From positions 3,410,001 to 3,474,000 of the forward strand of contig CP053152.1 of NCBI GenBank assembly GCA_014607495.2: DNA of 64,000 nt, read 5' to 3'. The position numbers were made by a program, and so were the translations under genes. Under the pieces are notes generated by a model. That model did not search any database. It was not told the DNA's origin and saw only the letters and a program-made list of their open reading frames with translations. Source of the DNA: Carposina sasakii. Lineage: Eukaryota; Arthropoda; Insecta; Lepidoptera; Carposinidae. Every line of letters begins with the position of its first letter. Positions within the stretch are counted from its first letter, which is position 1. Shown piece by piece: positions 45,094 through 56,600 of this stretch.

Positions 45094-45808
45094 ACAATCT
45101 ACAATTTACCCTGTTAAATTCCGAAAGATGGCATGCACCACACCTATCTGAAACTAGGTGTTCTCCGCGAGCGATCATGGTGACATCCTCGCTCTGTATA
45201 AAGCGTGTCTATAAAAGACCGTTCGCTAATTATAACCCGACGAGCCGCATTCCACGCATACCTGCACTTTCAGACTGTCGCAGCTGCACCATACTTTACT
45301 CTATACGTCTCGATATTCAAGTTTCATCTGTGCTTCTTCTGCATGTAAATTCAATTCATATTGCAAATTTCAACAGTCCTTTGACATGTTTCTATGGGTA
45401 TTTAACCCTAACCTTGTAAAACCAAGATAATTTACATGATGGAAGACATTCAGAACAATTTTTTACATAAATTCTTAGGTAAAGTACATTTCTTATATGG
45501 TCCATAAGTTACATACCAATACAAACATCTTGTGGCCTATTATTAATAAGCAGTTGGTTAATTAAGTGCCGGCTAGGTCTGCAAACCACATGCTGGGAAC
45601 AAGTTACGCGCTTCATTTATTTTTATAACCACTTTTATTCTGTTACGTCTCGTTGAAGCTTTATAAGGAGCTTATTTATATTTTTTATCAAGCTGACTTT
45701 GTATGAGTAAGTTGCCATTATTTGACATGTTTTGTTTTGAATGAGCTAAATCAAACGTGGGTGATTAAAAAATATTCATTCAGTGTAGCATATATTTGTC
45801 TTGTTGAC
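45094..45808. other. Non-coding stretch
   Basis: No supported gene. The frame around 45177-45419 lacks recognisable motifs. Confidence 0.35.
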
Positions 45809-45982
45809 AGTACACTCAGACGCGTGAAAACGTGGCTGAGATCAACAATGATTGATGACAGGTTAATAAATGGACTTTGTTTGCTCAGTGTACATAAAAA
45901 ACTTGTAAACAGTATGGGCGATTCTTTCACGGAAGACGTTATAAAACCGTTTTGCAGAAGATCCTCGAAAATTACTTTTTAA
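45809..45982 (+). pseudogene. hAT transposase C-terminal (dimerisation) fragment
   Basis: The frame reads STLRRVKTWLRSTMIDDRLI, then NGLCLLSVHKKLVN and a short acidic/basic tail ending before a stop. The pattern S-x-R-R-x-K-x-x-L-R-x-x-M-x-x-x-R-L-x-x-L-x-L-L-x-x-x-K matches the C-terminal dimerisation region of hAT-family transposases and related TTF-type zinc-finger proteins. No DDE catalytic region or zinc finger is visible nearby. A tttgttgacag sequence just upstream could act as a splice acceptor, so a domesticated exon is a remote alternative. Confidence 0.7.
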
Positions 45983-46387
45983 GTAGAAGTGATTTAAATA
46001 AAATAAAAATTTGACAAATTTACTTTTATTTATTTAACTACCTATAAAGCAGGATCATTTGCGGCTGTTTGCCCTACACACCACACTACTATACCTAATG
46101 TTTCATGTAGGTGTGATTGCGTAGTGTGTATGAATCTGATTTGCTGCCCCCCCCCCCCCACCTTGGCCAAAAGCTGGGTACGCCCATGGCTGAATTGACC
46201 TACCAAAGTTTTGCCAACAAGAAACACAAAGACGTGGAGAGCGAAATCTCAAAGTCTCGTGCATAACAAACGGTTACTTGGAACACAATTTGTTTTAAGA
46301 TTTATTTGTCTGCATTTCATCTCCTAATAAATCTTTCGTCGGCAGTATTTCAGCTTCATATTGTGCTTAGCCTATAGTTCTTATATT

Positions 46388-46515
46388 ATTCTTTATTGTA
46401 CACAAATACATTACAAAAAATACAGAGAAATTTACAAAAGAAATGCATACAAAGGCGTGCTTATCTCTGCAATAGATTTCTTCCAGCATACAGCATACCA
46501 GAGAGCAAAGTGAGA
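46388..46515 (+). repeat. Interspersed repeat (tttattgtacaca family), best copy
   Basis: Ordered blocks are attctttattgtacacaaat, aaatgcatacaaaggcgtgc, ttatctctgcaatagatttc and ttccagcata. Reversed, it ends gtgtacaataaagaat, which contains a polyadenylation-like AATAAA and suggests the 3' end of a retroelement read from the minus strand. Confidence 0.7.
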
Positions 46516-48690
46516 GAAACAAGTTAATAAAGGTAATAATGTGTACAGACTCAATTAAATCTATATAATACTTAAACAAAAATAATATATACATACATAA
46601 ATAGATACATACATAAATATAATAAGAGTACAAGTTAGACATAATAACATTACAATACAGGCTACGAATAAAAATAGTTCGTTACCGTAGCCATAGATTG
46701 TGTCGATAAATAGACCTATCTTGAACGCTAATAAATCATAACAATAGGAGGCTAACGAAGTAGGAAGCGGAATCCCCAGTAGGAAATGTCAAACTAGGCG
46801 TCCGTTAGAGCATCGACCCTATAAATTTTATGGGTTCGAACAATAAGTCATAAATCCAGGTCACCAGATATACACAAGCGGTATGTGCACACTGGAAAGG
46901 TCGTAGCGAAAAGGTTAAAAAGGTAGCCATAAGGCAAAAAATTAACCGTAACAAGTAAAAAGTCGTCCATCATCACGAACGTAGACAAAAACTGCGACAT
47001 CGTTTACGGACGGAGCAATAACATAATTTTCTTCAATTTCTGCTGATAGCTGAAAGACACGAAACGTCTGTGGATTGGGTAAACGTTCTTGCCGATTTGT
47101 AGCGTGTCTGCTGTCAAGGTTGTACAAAAATACCTGCTGAAAAACCGCGAACAAAGTCATCTGCCAAGAAAGTATGGTACACACGTCAGTTAATCGCAAT
47201 CACGACGCCTTTGCCTTTTGGAGCCGACTTCTCCTTTACCGTTACAGCGCCCACGCATTCACGAGGAGATTAAACCAAATTTAGCTACAATAGAGGCGAT
47301 AAACTCTACAGCCAGTGAGTGAAAATCGTCCTAAATCGGGTGCGTTCAAAAATTAATATTACGACTCTCGCTCGTAGAATAATGTGGTGAACACTTTATT
47401 GCAGTGTCTATTATGGCCACACCGCGGGAAAGCTATGAAAATGTAGACGATACCCAGAAGAGACATTAAAGAATACAAATTGCATGTTATGTCACGCAAT
47501 TTCTATTAATAAGTGAGCTGATCATATTTGTTTCAACTTCACAAGGAAGAGAATTTAACAAATAGACAGACAACATGTTTCAATCTCTTGCTAGATTGGT
47601 AAACGAAATTGGGACCATGAGCGACACCTTATCGGCAGAGAGGAAGATAATGAGGAGTAGTTTTCTTTAGAACTATTATACTTACTTACTAGTTCCGAAA
47701 AATAAAAGAATAAGAGGACCTTTTCTACCGATAAAAAAATATCAACCTTTCACACTCAACTGATGATGTGTTAGTGCGCATGTGCCTATACGTGGAGATA
47801 CGCTCGACGATGCCGCCGTCAAATATGTACTGTACCGACCCGAAGAATTATTACATCGCAATCTACTCTGATCTTCCAAGAAATGGCTTACAATCAAGAA
47901 GCTTTCAAGATAAATAAATTATTTCAATTTTTGTTTATAGACCTAGGATGTTGCCTGACAGTCAACAAGTGATACATTTGGTTTAAATTAATTTAATCTC
48001 ACAACAAAAATAAATAAACAAAATAAATACATGCAATAAATATGAGATCACCACTTAAACTTTTGAGGTTTGAGTGTGGTGAGACCTTTATACATAAATA
48101 TTAAAATAGTGTAGGGCTTCATGGCATTGCAGGTATTGCAGATTTAAACTTTTAATTAAATTGCAGGAAAACTTACCTAATTGCAGTTATCCTTCTTTAG
48201 TATTCTTTTAATTGAAATCTGTAACAAAGTAATATCCATGAAGAATGTATAAAAGAGGAAGTGGGACTATGCACCGAGTCGTGTGGCAATTATCCAAGCT
48301 GATTTGTCATTTAACTTCTTGAAATTTTCTTTATTCAAATGATAATATATTTATCCCAAGGAGGGAATCAGTTTTACAGCATTATTAAATAAATAGCAAA
48401 GAATTTAAGTAAGAAAGTACGTATAGAAAAGAAATTCGCTCTTCTCTCGTCAGTCAATTGTTTTGTTTGATGTCTAGTACGTTTGGATAAGCAATAAAAC
48501 GAAAAACCGACTTCCTCTCAAAACTCGAACTTACTAAAGTAAAATTTTACTAAAGGGCAAATATATATTGCGTTAAGCCGTGTACGAAGTTTAGGAGGCA
48601 TAATATTGTCAGGTTTATATGCCAGCAAATGATTAAATAGGCCACATGACAAAAGAGAAAAAGGAATAGGCTTCGAAACTTTACGTCTGA
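46516..48690. other. Non-coding stretch
   Basis: No supported gene. A run of 14 C residues lies at about 46146-46159 just to the left of this stretch. Confidence 0.35.
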
Positions 48691-48691
48691 C

Positions 48692-48897
48692 AATATGATG
48701 ATGATGATAATGATGACCTCCGACCGATTTCGGTCATGGCGACCACTTCTACTCCTAGATATTACTAAGTTGGCGTTCATGCTGGATCGGAGGCACTTGA
48801 GGTGGAATCGATCCAGAGTGCGTATGTGGCGACAGTACATGCACCACGCCTCGGAGGAATATAAGAGATTTGGCAGCACAACAGCCATGTACACTCT
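48692..48897 (-). pseudogene. LINE (RTE-like) reverse transcriptase C-terminal fragment with triplet tail
   Basis: On the minus strand it reads [37 protein letters not shown] and then [10 protein letters not shown], the usual C-terminal order for this class of RT, with much of the part between RSSMN and GRHDRNRS deleted. It is followed by (atc)-type triplets at 48692-48716, an RTE-like tail. It differs in sequence from the 42818-45083 element, so it represents another family. Confidence 0.75.
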
Positions 48898-49112
48898 TAT
48901 TTAAGCAACATATAATTACACTCCTTCTTCCTGCCCTGTTCCCAATAATTTGAGGTCGGTGCAATATGTAGGTACTCTTCTTTCATTCATCCCTATTATC
49001 CGTCATCTCGTTATTCTCATGTCTACCTCTTCCTCTATAACCATCTTACTTCGGACACGGCTTAACGCAACATACAATTTTACGACTTAACACAATTATC
49101 TTCATCTTCATA

Positions 49113-49156
49113 AGCCTATTGCAGTCCACTACTGGACGTAGGCCTCCCCCTGCCAT
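49113..49156 (-). repeat. LINE 3' tail fragment
   Basis: Contains gcagtccactactggacgta and ggcctccccc, equivalent to 42849-42880 at the 3' end of the RTE element. A very short remnant. Confidence 0.6.
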
Positions 49157-49461
49157 AGGAGGATTTTGTTACTAAAAAGTTCCACTATCTGTTTTTCGGC
49201 AGCTCCATCATCAGACCTTTTTAATTTTTTCTCATATTTACCACATAACTCAAGTAAGTTGTCTATTAATTTTTGAAAATTCAAGCTCTACCCGAGAATT
49301 TCTCGGTAAGGATTTAAAGGCCCCCTGAGCTTGAGGGCCCCGGTGCACTGCCCCGCCTAGCCCCTAGGTAGCTACGCCACTGATGATAATTATCACTTCG
49401 AACCCTGCATCTTACATTCACCTACCTACTATGATCTAAAGGCCCTCAATAATTTGAGGTA

Positions 49462-50468
49462 AAACTGTACATTAGCGACCCACGAATTTTGGGAGGGGGA
49501 GGGTGGAGAGGGGGGTCCCCCCCTACCTCCCCCACCAACTCCCAACTTGAGGAAATGCATGGTTCATGGGATATTTGAGATTGAAATTTGGGTTCGGAGA
49601 CATGAAAAAGTAACATTTTATGCATTTTTAAAGTTAAGGGAGGGGGTAGGCACCCTAAAATTATTTTAATTCTTATTCCTCCTCCTTCAAATTACCCCTC
49701 TCTCCCCCTAAATCAACCCTACAACCTCATATGTATTAAAAATAAGATTTAAATGAGAAATGCATTTTATAGCCTTTTAAGTCCTAAGCTATTAAAGTTG
49801 TTAACAAATTAAAAGACTTCTAAACGTCTCCGGCGCTGCGGGAAGTGCAGCCCCTAGTCCCTTGTGTAACAAACCACAGGCACTCCATGCTCACTTCCAG
49901 CCTCAGCCGCTTCGGCTTGCATGGTGCCTGCGGTTTGTTACAGCGGGCGGGGGCTACTCTCCCTCCGCACCTCCGGGCTTTTATAAACACTCTAGGGGTA
50001 GAGCATACTAGTACCAAGTGGAGTCGGGGTTGACTAATTCGGTTCTGTTACCAATTTCGACCTAATCAACACTAATTTGAAAAATGTTAAGTATTGTCTG
50101 TGGCTGTATGACATAATTCCTGCCTGTGTCTTATAGACTTGAAGGAAAAAAAACTGAAAGCTATCAAAATAATGTCAGATCCTTGTAAGATATTACGAAA
50201 AATATAAAATTTTGAGAATTTTTTTCTTGAAAACTATAAGTTTCCTCATGTTGCGCCATTAAATAAGAATTAAAATAATTTTAGGGTGCCTACCCCCTCC
50301 CTTAACTTTAAAAATGCATAAAATGTTACTTTTCCATGTCTCCGAACCCAAATTTCAATCTCAAATATCCTATGAACCCATGCATTTCCTCAAGTTGGGA
50401 GTTGGTGGGGAGGTAGGGGGGAACCCCTCTCCCCGTCCCTAAATTCGTGGGTCGCTAATGTACAGTTT
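49462..50468. mobile_element. 1-kb foldback element with ~210-bp inverted ends
   Basis: Bases 49462-49678 are the close reverse complement of 50262-50468. Both ends carry ctgtacattagcgaccca, a G-rich/C-rich tract, acttgaggaaatgcatg, and aagggagggggtaggcaccc. The centre contains a second hairpin: 49866-49890 pairs with 49919-49941 (gtaacaaaccacagg with its complement), and pairing extends imperfectly outward. No transposase frame is present. Target-site duplication is unclear. The transcribed unit would fold into a long double-stranded RNA. Confidence 0.88.
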
Positions 50469-51585
50469 AGCCAAATTTGAAACTAAAGCGTCCAAGAGGC
50501 AGTCATGAACTGATCAGCATCATAATTTCATACATAGCAGCCAATATGTGGTAAACTATTAGGACAACATGGAACCAAGTTAGTTGGTACCTATGTAAAT
50601 TTTTTGCAGCTCTGAACAATGATGTGCATTAGCAATAATATTAATCTCAAAACTTATTTGTTATACATGAGCAAGTTACCAATAAGCATTCTGTTGTAAC
50701 AAGTAACAAGCTCGACCTACCAAGAGATATTCACTAGGATATAGATTTACCTGTTTGGCGATGAAATAACTACTTGCAGGTTAAAAAACTAAACTCAAGT
50801 TCTCTCACAAAAATAAAATACTACCTATTGATTGAATATAAAACCAAATTAACTAGGAAACAAAACAAAATGACACAAACTTCTTATACCGACATTATAA
50901 ACCGACCGACAACGAGTGTTGCCAGTTTATCAATAAAACTCCCTGCATTAAAAATATTTAAGATCGACCCACCACGTCATCTAAACCCTAAACCATCCCA
51001 AAACAACCGCTCCCTAATTAACTAATTTCGGCAAAGCCAAAGCAAAGCGATAGCGAAAATTGTACAATATTCGCCTTGAAATCTCAAAGTTCCTTTGAAA
51101 TTCATTTTACGTAATACGAATTTGACAAACAATCAGCGATTTTACCGCTCTAAAGTTGGAAAAAAGACAAAAAAGAAAGACAAAGTTTGAAAACATCGTC
51201 GTTTGTGGAGGGCGAAATTTTGTATGTGTGCATGCGACGGACGCCAAACGCGTAATAGCCCCCGAACTAACATGTGTACACTACTGGCCAAGTGCGCAGG
51301 AACGCCTTAGATTTGCGCAGAAAATCGACACCGCTCCGAAGTGAGGCAAGTCGACGCAAGCGAATGCAAATGAGACAAGCTTCGCCAAATGAGGCTTATA
51401 CACGTTGGCGCTTGATTTGACTCGGCCAGCTAGGCAAGCGACACCGAGCGACGGCCAGACAATGCAAATATACTGTCTACACGTTGGCACTGGCGTTCAC
51501 TCAGCTAGTCTGGGCCAATATGTATTGCAAGCTTAAGAGGTTCTACAGCATCATATGAAAAAATGGACCGCTGCGCTGGTGCCTG
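50469..51585. other. Non-coding stretch
   Basis: No gene or repeat boundary that I can support; a moderately GC-rich patch lies at 51230-51500. Confidence 0.35.
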
Positions 51586-52270
51586 GTGGATTTTTTAAAT
51601 TATTTACTTTTTTCTTGTTTAGTTTATCCCATTTATCCTCACTGAGTTTATCCCGAAGGAAAGGCAGGGGAACTATGCCCGTACAGCCATTGTCTTTAAA
51701 AATGATTTCTGTATTTATGATGGATGATAATGATGATGGATGAAACGTCGAAAAAATTCTCAAAAACGAGTGTAAAATTAGTAAAAATAAAAATAAAATG
51801 CAAAAAAAACTCAGGTACATAAGCCCATTAAGTACCTAATCGTTTTCTGACTCAAGTTTTACTTAGCTCACTGCACATAAAACCATGCACACGCCCTAGA
51901 TTCACATCACAAGTAAAATATAACTTATCTATGAGAAAAGCCATTTACAAATGAGGCCACCAGAACCAGAGTGGCCCAAACCACAATTTGTGAAAATATT
52001 AGTTAAGCACGACAATGCCCCTTTCAAACCCCCAAGCTCAAAGCCAGAGTGGCTCGATGGTAATTTCAGTGAACAATCATAGATGACATAAAAAAAATAT
52101 GTTGTGGCATCTTGATTCTTATTAAAATATTAATAGAGCATAGTATTTTGGCATATATCCACATATTCGTATTTTGTATTTGGGCCACTCTGGTTCTGGT
52201 GGCCTCAAATTAATTTTGATTTTAACAAAAAAATTACACCCACTCCCTTCTAGCTTTTGACGCCGAATCG
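51586..52270 (-). mobile_element. Short poly(A) retroposon, minus copy, split by a MITE
   Basis: This is the same family as 57561-57959. In reverse it starts gattcggcgtcaaaagctag (head), runs through gtgatgtgaatctagggcgt and gacaatggctgtacgggc, and ends ccttcgggataaact plus an A-rich tail. It is interrupted by the MITE at 51953-52206. It lies ~110 bases upstream of the full-length LINE, in opposite orientation. Confidence 0.85.
51953..52206. mobile_element. MITE C (254 bp) with perfect 28-bp inverted ends
   Basis: Both ends begin GAGGCCACCAGAACCAGAG inward and match for 28 bases without error. It interrupts the retroposon at 51586-52270; comparison with uninterrupted copies (57620-57635) gives the original site acaaat|aatttt and a probable AAAT target duplication. 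An internal ccagagtggct phrase at about 52041-52052 echoes the terminal sequence. Non-coding. The perfect ends suggest recent movement. Confidence 0.93.
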
Positions 52271-52481
52271 TAAATACGTTCAACATTTGCGCGATTGCCC
52301 TCGATCTGGCTTCGCAAGTACCTAGGTTCTAATACCTATATTGTGGTAATATTATTATATCTGGCAATATCTAATATTTTTAATGTCCTATGAGGACTTT
52401 TGGCGGGAAAGTCGAAGAGGGCGGACTATTTAAATTATTGTAAAAGTTTTAAAATAAATATTTACGATATTACTGAGCATA

Positions 52482-53624
52482 ATGGAGACAGAGTCAGGAG
52501 GAGATGAAGATATAAGGACTCCGCGAAAGCGGAGATTTTTGCGAGCAGCAGAGACAAATTCTAATGATCAAGATAAGTACAAACCATACCTTAGTTCAAC
52601 TTACAAACGGGTATATCCCGATACTCTTAATAACGGAGGCTCTTATGCAGTTTTCGTAGAAAGCGAAGACCCTGAAGTAATGCTGGGTAACAAGGATCCA
52701 TGCACGGTCCAGTCTATGTTTGCCCAATTTATAAAAGGTCACTATGAAATGGTCAGGGCGAATGCCCGTAAAATCCAAATTAACTTTAAACAAGCCAGTG
52801 CGGCCAATGACTTTCTTAACAATGAAAAATTACTGAAAATTAACCATCTAAGGTCATACATACCGGCTTCATTTGTGGAAAAAATAGGGGTAGTGCAGCA
52901 TGTTTCTACAGATATTAGCACCGAGGATTTGTACAGAAAGCTGTCCTGTGAATGCGACATAGTCGCTGTTAGGAGGTTCATGAAAAGGGACCCAGATGGT
53001 ATACTCAAACCACTAAGAACTATTTCCGTAACATTTGTTACTAATGTATTGCCTGAATATGTATATTTAGATCGGTGGCGTATTAAAGTTAAAACATACA
53101 TTCCACCAGTCAGACAATGTTTCAAATGTCTGAAATTTAATCACACGGCTAGAATATGCAGAAATGAGCAAATATGTTCAAAATGTGCAGGTGATCACTC
53201 CTACAAAGACTGCGACAAAATTGAGTTAAAGTGCAGTAATTGTGGTGGTGCTCATCTAGCCATTTCAAAGACCTGTCCAGTGAAAGAGGCCAAAATAAAT
53301 AGTCAAAAACTTTCCTATGCTAAAATTGCAAGCAAATCTAGTGTGGGCAATATAAATCTATCAAATTTTCCAGCATTAATAAATAAAAAACAAGACACAC
53401 CTAAACCTATAACTACATACAATCCACACACATCAAACATCATTAGCAGTCAAAATAAAAAATCTGTTCATATTAGCAATAGTGATATCATCCAGAATGA
53501 TAACATAATTAATGCCATTATAAAGACTTTAGTTGTATTGGGGAATGCGACAGATAACATACCGAAAACTACATCAACAATAAGAGAGATATTTTTAAAA
53601 AACTTAAATAATAATAATGGATAG
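52482..53624 (+). CDS. LINE ORF1: nucleic-acid-binding protein with three zinc knuckles
   Basis: 380 residues starting METESGGDED. A central region (~60-205) holds the RRM-like part usual in this class, including SYAVFVESEDP and DLYRKLSCECDIVAVRRF. Zinc knuckles follow: CFKCLKFNHTARIC (from residue 213, CX2CX4HX4C), CSKCAGDHSYKDC, and CSNCGGAHLAISKTC. The tail is Asn/Ser/Lys-rich. Proteins of this type coat element RNA in a ribonucleoprotein and chaperone target-primed reverse transcription. The stop overlaps the ORF2 start in ATGGATAG, suggesting termination-reinitiation. The frame is intact and the start is the first ATG after the short 5'UTR. Confidence 0.95.
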   Translation: METESGGDEDIRTPRKRRFLRAAETNSNDQDKYKPYLSSTYKRVYPDTLNNGGSYAVFVESEDPEVMLGNKDPCTVQSMFAQFIKGHYEMVRANARKIQINFKQASAANDFLNNEKLLKINHLRSYIPASFVEKIGVVQHVSTDISTEDLYRKLSCECDIVAVRRFMKRDPDGILKPLRTISVTFVTNVLPEYVYLDRWRIKVKTYIPPVRQCFKCLKFNHTARICRNEQICSKCAGDHSYKDCDKIELKCSNCGGAHLAISKTCPVKEAKINSQKLSYAKIASKSSVGNINLSNFPALINKKQDTPKPITTYNPHTSNIISSQNKKSVHISNSDIIQNDNIINAIIKTLVVLGNATDNIPKTTSTIREIFLKNLNNNNG

Positions 53625-56600
53625 AATCATTAAAATAGTTCAACATAACATGCAGAGCTTCAACAGAAAACAACCCCTTTTAAAGTCATTTCTGGATGAT
53701 AACAGTATTGACATTTACTTAATAAATGAAACATGGTTTACATCTAGAAAGATTACAATCAACTTAAATGGATACAACATAATTTACAAAAATTCAAAAA
53801 ACATACATGGTGGAGTTGGCATTCTTATTAAAAATACATTGAAATACAAAATTATAGATACAATTTTTCATGAAGATATCCAATCAATTGCAATATCCAT
53901 AGAAACGCAGGCTGGTCCTCTCTCTATTTTATGTTTATATTGTCCACCTAGAAATAAGTTTAATATTAGTAAATTAAGAAATATATTAAACAATATACCT
54001 AAACCCTGTTTCATAGCAGGCGATTTAAATGCACATCACATTGCATTCGGTTGTGATATAACAAAACCCAGAGGTACTTCAATATACAATTTATTGGATG
54101 AGCTAGATTTGTGCATTCTAAATACAGGTATGCCTACCACAGTGCAGGGACCAAAACGTAAAGCATCAGCTATTGATGTTGCATTTGCTAGCCCAGTCAT
54201 CGCTCCTCTATGTGAGTGGTATGTTGGCAATGACCCTATGGGAAGCGATCACTATCCAACTTTTACTAACATCAACATATCACCTTCTAGATACAAATGT
54301 AATGAACATATTGAAAAATATTTGTTTCACAAAGCAGATTGGAATAAATATTATTTTGAGTCTAAACAGAATACAGAAAACTTTGTATTAGATGTTAGTA
54401 AACCTTTGGACTCATATCACAAATTCTGTGAGTTATTATCTCAGATAAGGAATTCATGCATACCTTTATACCAACGCACAGGCAAACATGTCAGCAAAAT
54501 ACCAGCTCCATGGTGGAATGAGGACTGTGCTGTAGCTGTAAAAAATTCAAAAGATGCATTATTATATTATAGGACACATTTTACAACAGAGGCATTTATA
54601 AATTATAAACGACTAGATGCTTTAAAAAAGAGAACCTTGAAGGAGGCTAAAACAAATAGCTGGAAAAATTTGTGCACATCTCTAAATAGGTATACACCTG
54701 TAGCTACTGTTTGGAATTATATTCGTAAGTTTAAGCGCATTAATACTTCTAGAAATGTATATAAAAACGACACATGGATACCAAACTTTATGCAAAAATT
54801 ATCACAAGCACCAAATCAGGATAGCACTAATAATTTAAACAATATATTTGATACTAATAACATTAGTGAAACTGGGAATCTAATCTTAAAGCCTTTTGAA
54901 TTTGATGAATTTTGTATAGCACTGAATACCAGGAAGAACACTACTCCAGGGCTTGATAACTTTCCATATATAATGATTAAAAAACTTCATATTACCTGCA
55001 AAAAGTTACTATTGAATATTCTCAACTTACTATGGGTAAATCAAATAGTACCTGAATCCTGGAAAACACAATGTATTATACCAATTTTAAAACCAGATAA
55101 ACCTGTAGAAGATCATAACTCATATAGACCAATATCTCTTACTTCATGTATAGGCAAACTTTTAGAACAGATGATAAAATTACGATTAGACTATTATGTA
55201 GAAAAGCATAACCTGATACCCACCTGTCAATTTGGTTTCCGTAAGGGGAAAAGTGCATCTGAAAGCTTTGTCTCATTTGTGTCCGATATGAAAAACTGTC
55301 TTCTATCTCACTCTTCTGCAGTTTGTGTCTTTCTTGATGTCCAGGGTGCATATGACAATGTCAATATACATCAGTTGGTGCAGGTATTGCATGAGCTTGG
55401 TATACCTGGAAAGTTGTTAAAATGGATTTATAATTTCTCTGTTGATAGGGTCCTTTATGTCAAATATAATAATATATTGAATGGTCCAAAAAGAACATGT
55501 AAAGGCCTAATGCAGGGTTCATCTTTGTCACCTTTACTTTACAACTTGTATACATCACAAATATTAAAATATGTCACCACTGATGTTAAAATACTGCAAT
55601 TTGCTGATGACATCCTATTATATAGTCAGAATAGACTAGTTAACATAGCCCAAAACAGATTAAACTTGGCTCTAGAACAATTACACTTTTATTACAATCA
55701 ACAACTTAAATTAAACATAAATAGTGAAAAGAGTTCTGTTTTGGTAATAGGTAATGATGTAAATGTAAATATTGTGTATAATAATATAAATATCCCACAA
55801 GTCAGTGAGAAAAAGTTTTTGGGTGTAATACTTGACAGTAAAATCAAACTTACAAGTCACATAAAGTATATAAGTTGCAATGCTATGAAAGGGTTAAACA
55901 TTATGAGATGCCTTGCAGGTACTTTTTGGGGTGCAGACCCAAAAACATTAAGTATTATTTACAAGTCACTAGTCCGTAGTCATTTTGACTATAGCTGTTT
56001 GGCATACATCAATGCAAATCCCTCTCTACTTAGGAAACTAGATGTTATACAAAATATTGCCCTTCGTATTATCAGTGGAGGTATGAAAACCACTCCAATA
56101 AACTCTATGGAGGTAGAGACATGTATATCTCCATTATCAATTAGAAGATTGAGCATGACACAAAAGTTTTGTATAAAAGCCATAGCATGTGGTAATCTAA
56201 ATGTATTAGACCGATTATCCTTACCTCAATGTTTGACCAACACACTACCACCACTTTATGTTGGGCCATTAGATATTATCTCAGGTAGATTACCTGAAAT
56301 GAATGTAATTATGTATAGTGTAAATAAACTTTTTGTGAATATGTATAAAAGTAGCATTTGGCCCATTTATATGTGTAATTATAATGCATTAGTCTTAAAC
56401 ACATTTGTATTAGATACAGCTAAAGTGGATAATAATAATATATTTTTAGAGTACTTGTCACATAAACAAACATTTTATAAAATTTACACAGATGGTTCAA
56501 AAACAGAAAATAATGTCTCATCAGCTTATTATGATCCACAGAAGCATCTCACTAAATGTTTTCAGTTAAATGAGTATTGCAGTATTTTCAGTGCAGAAGC

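Noticed and set aside
46143..46162. Run of C residues as a meaningful motif
   Set aside because: A single homopolymer tract with no associated element; most likely simple-sequence slippage.
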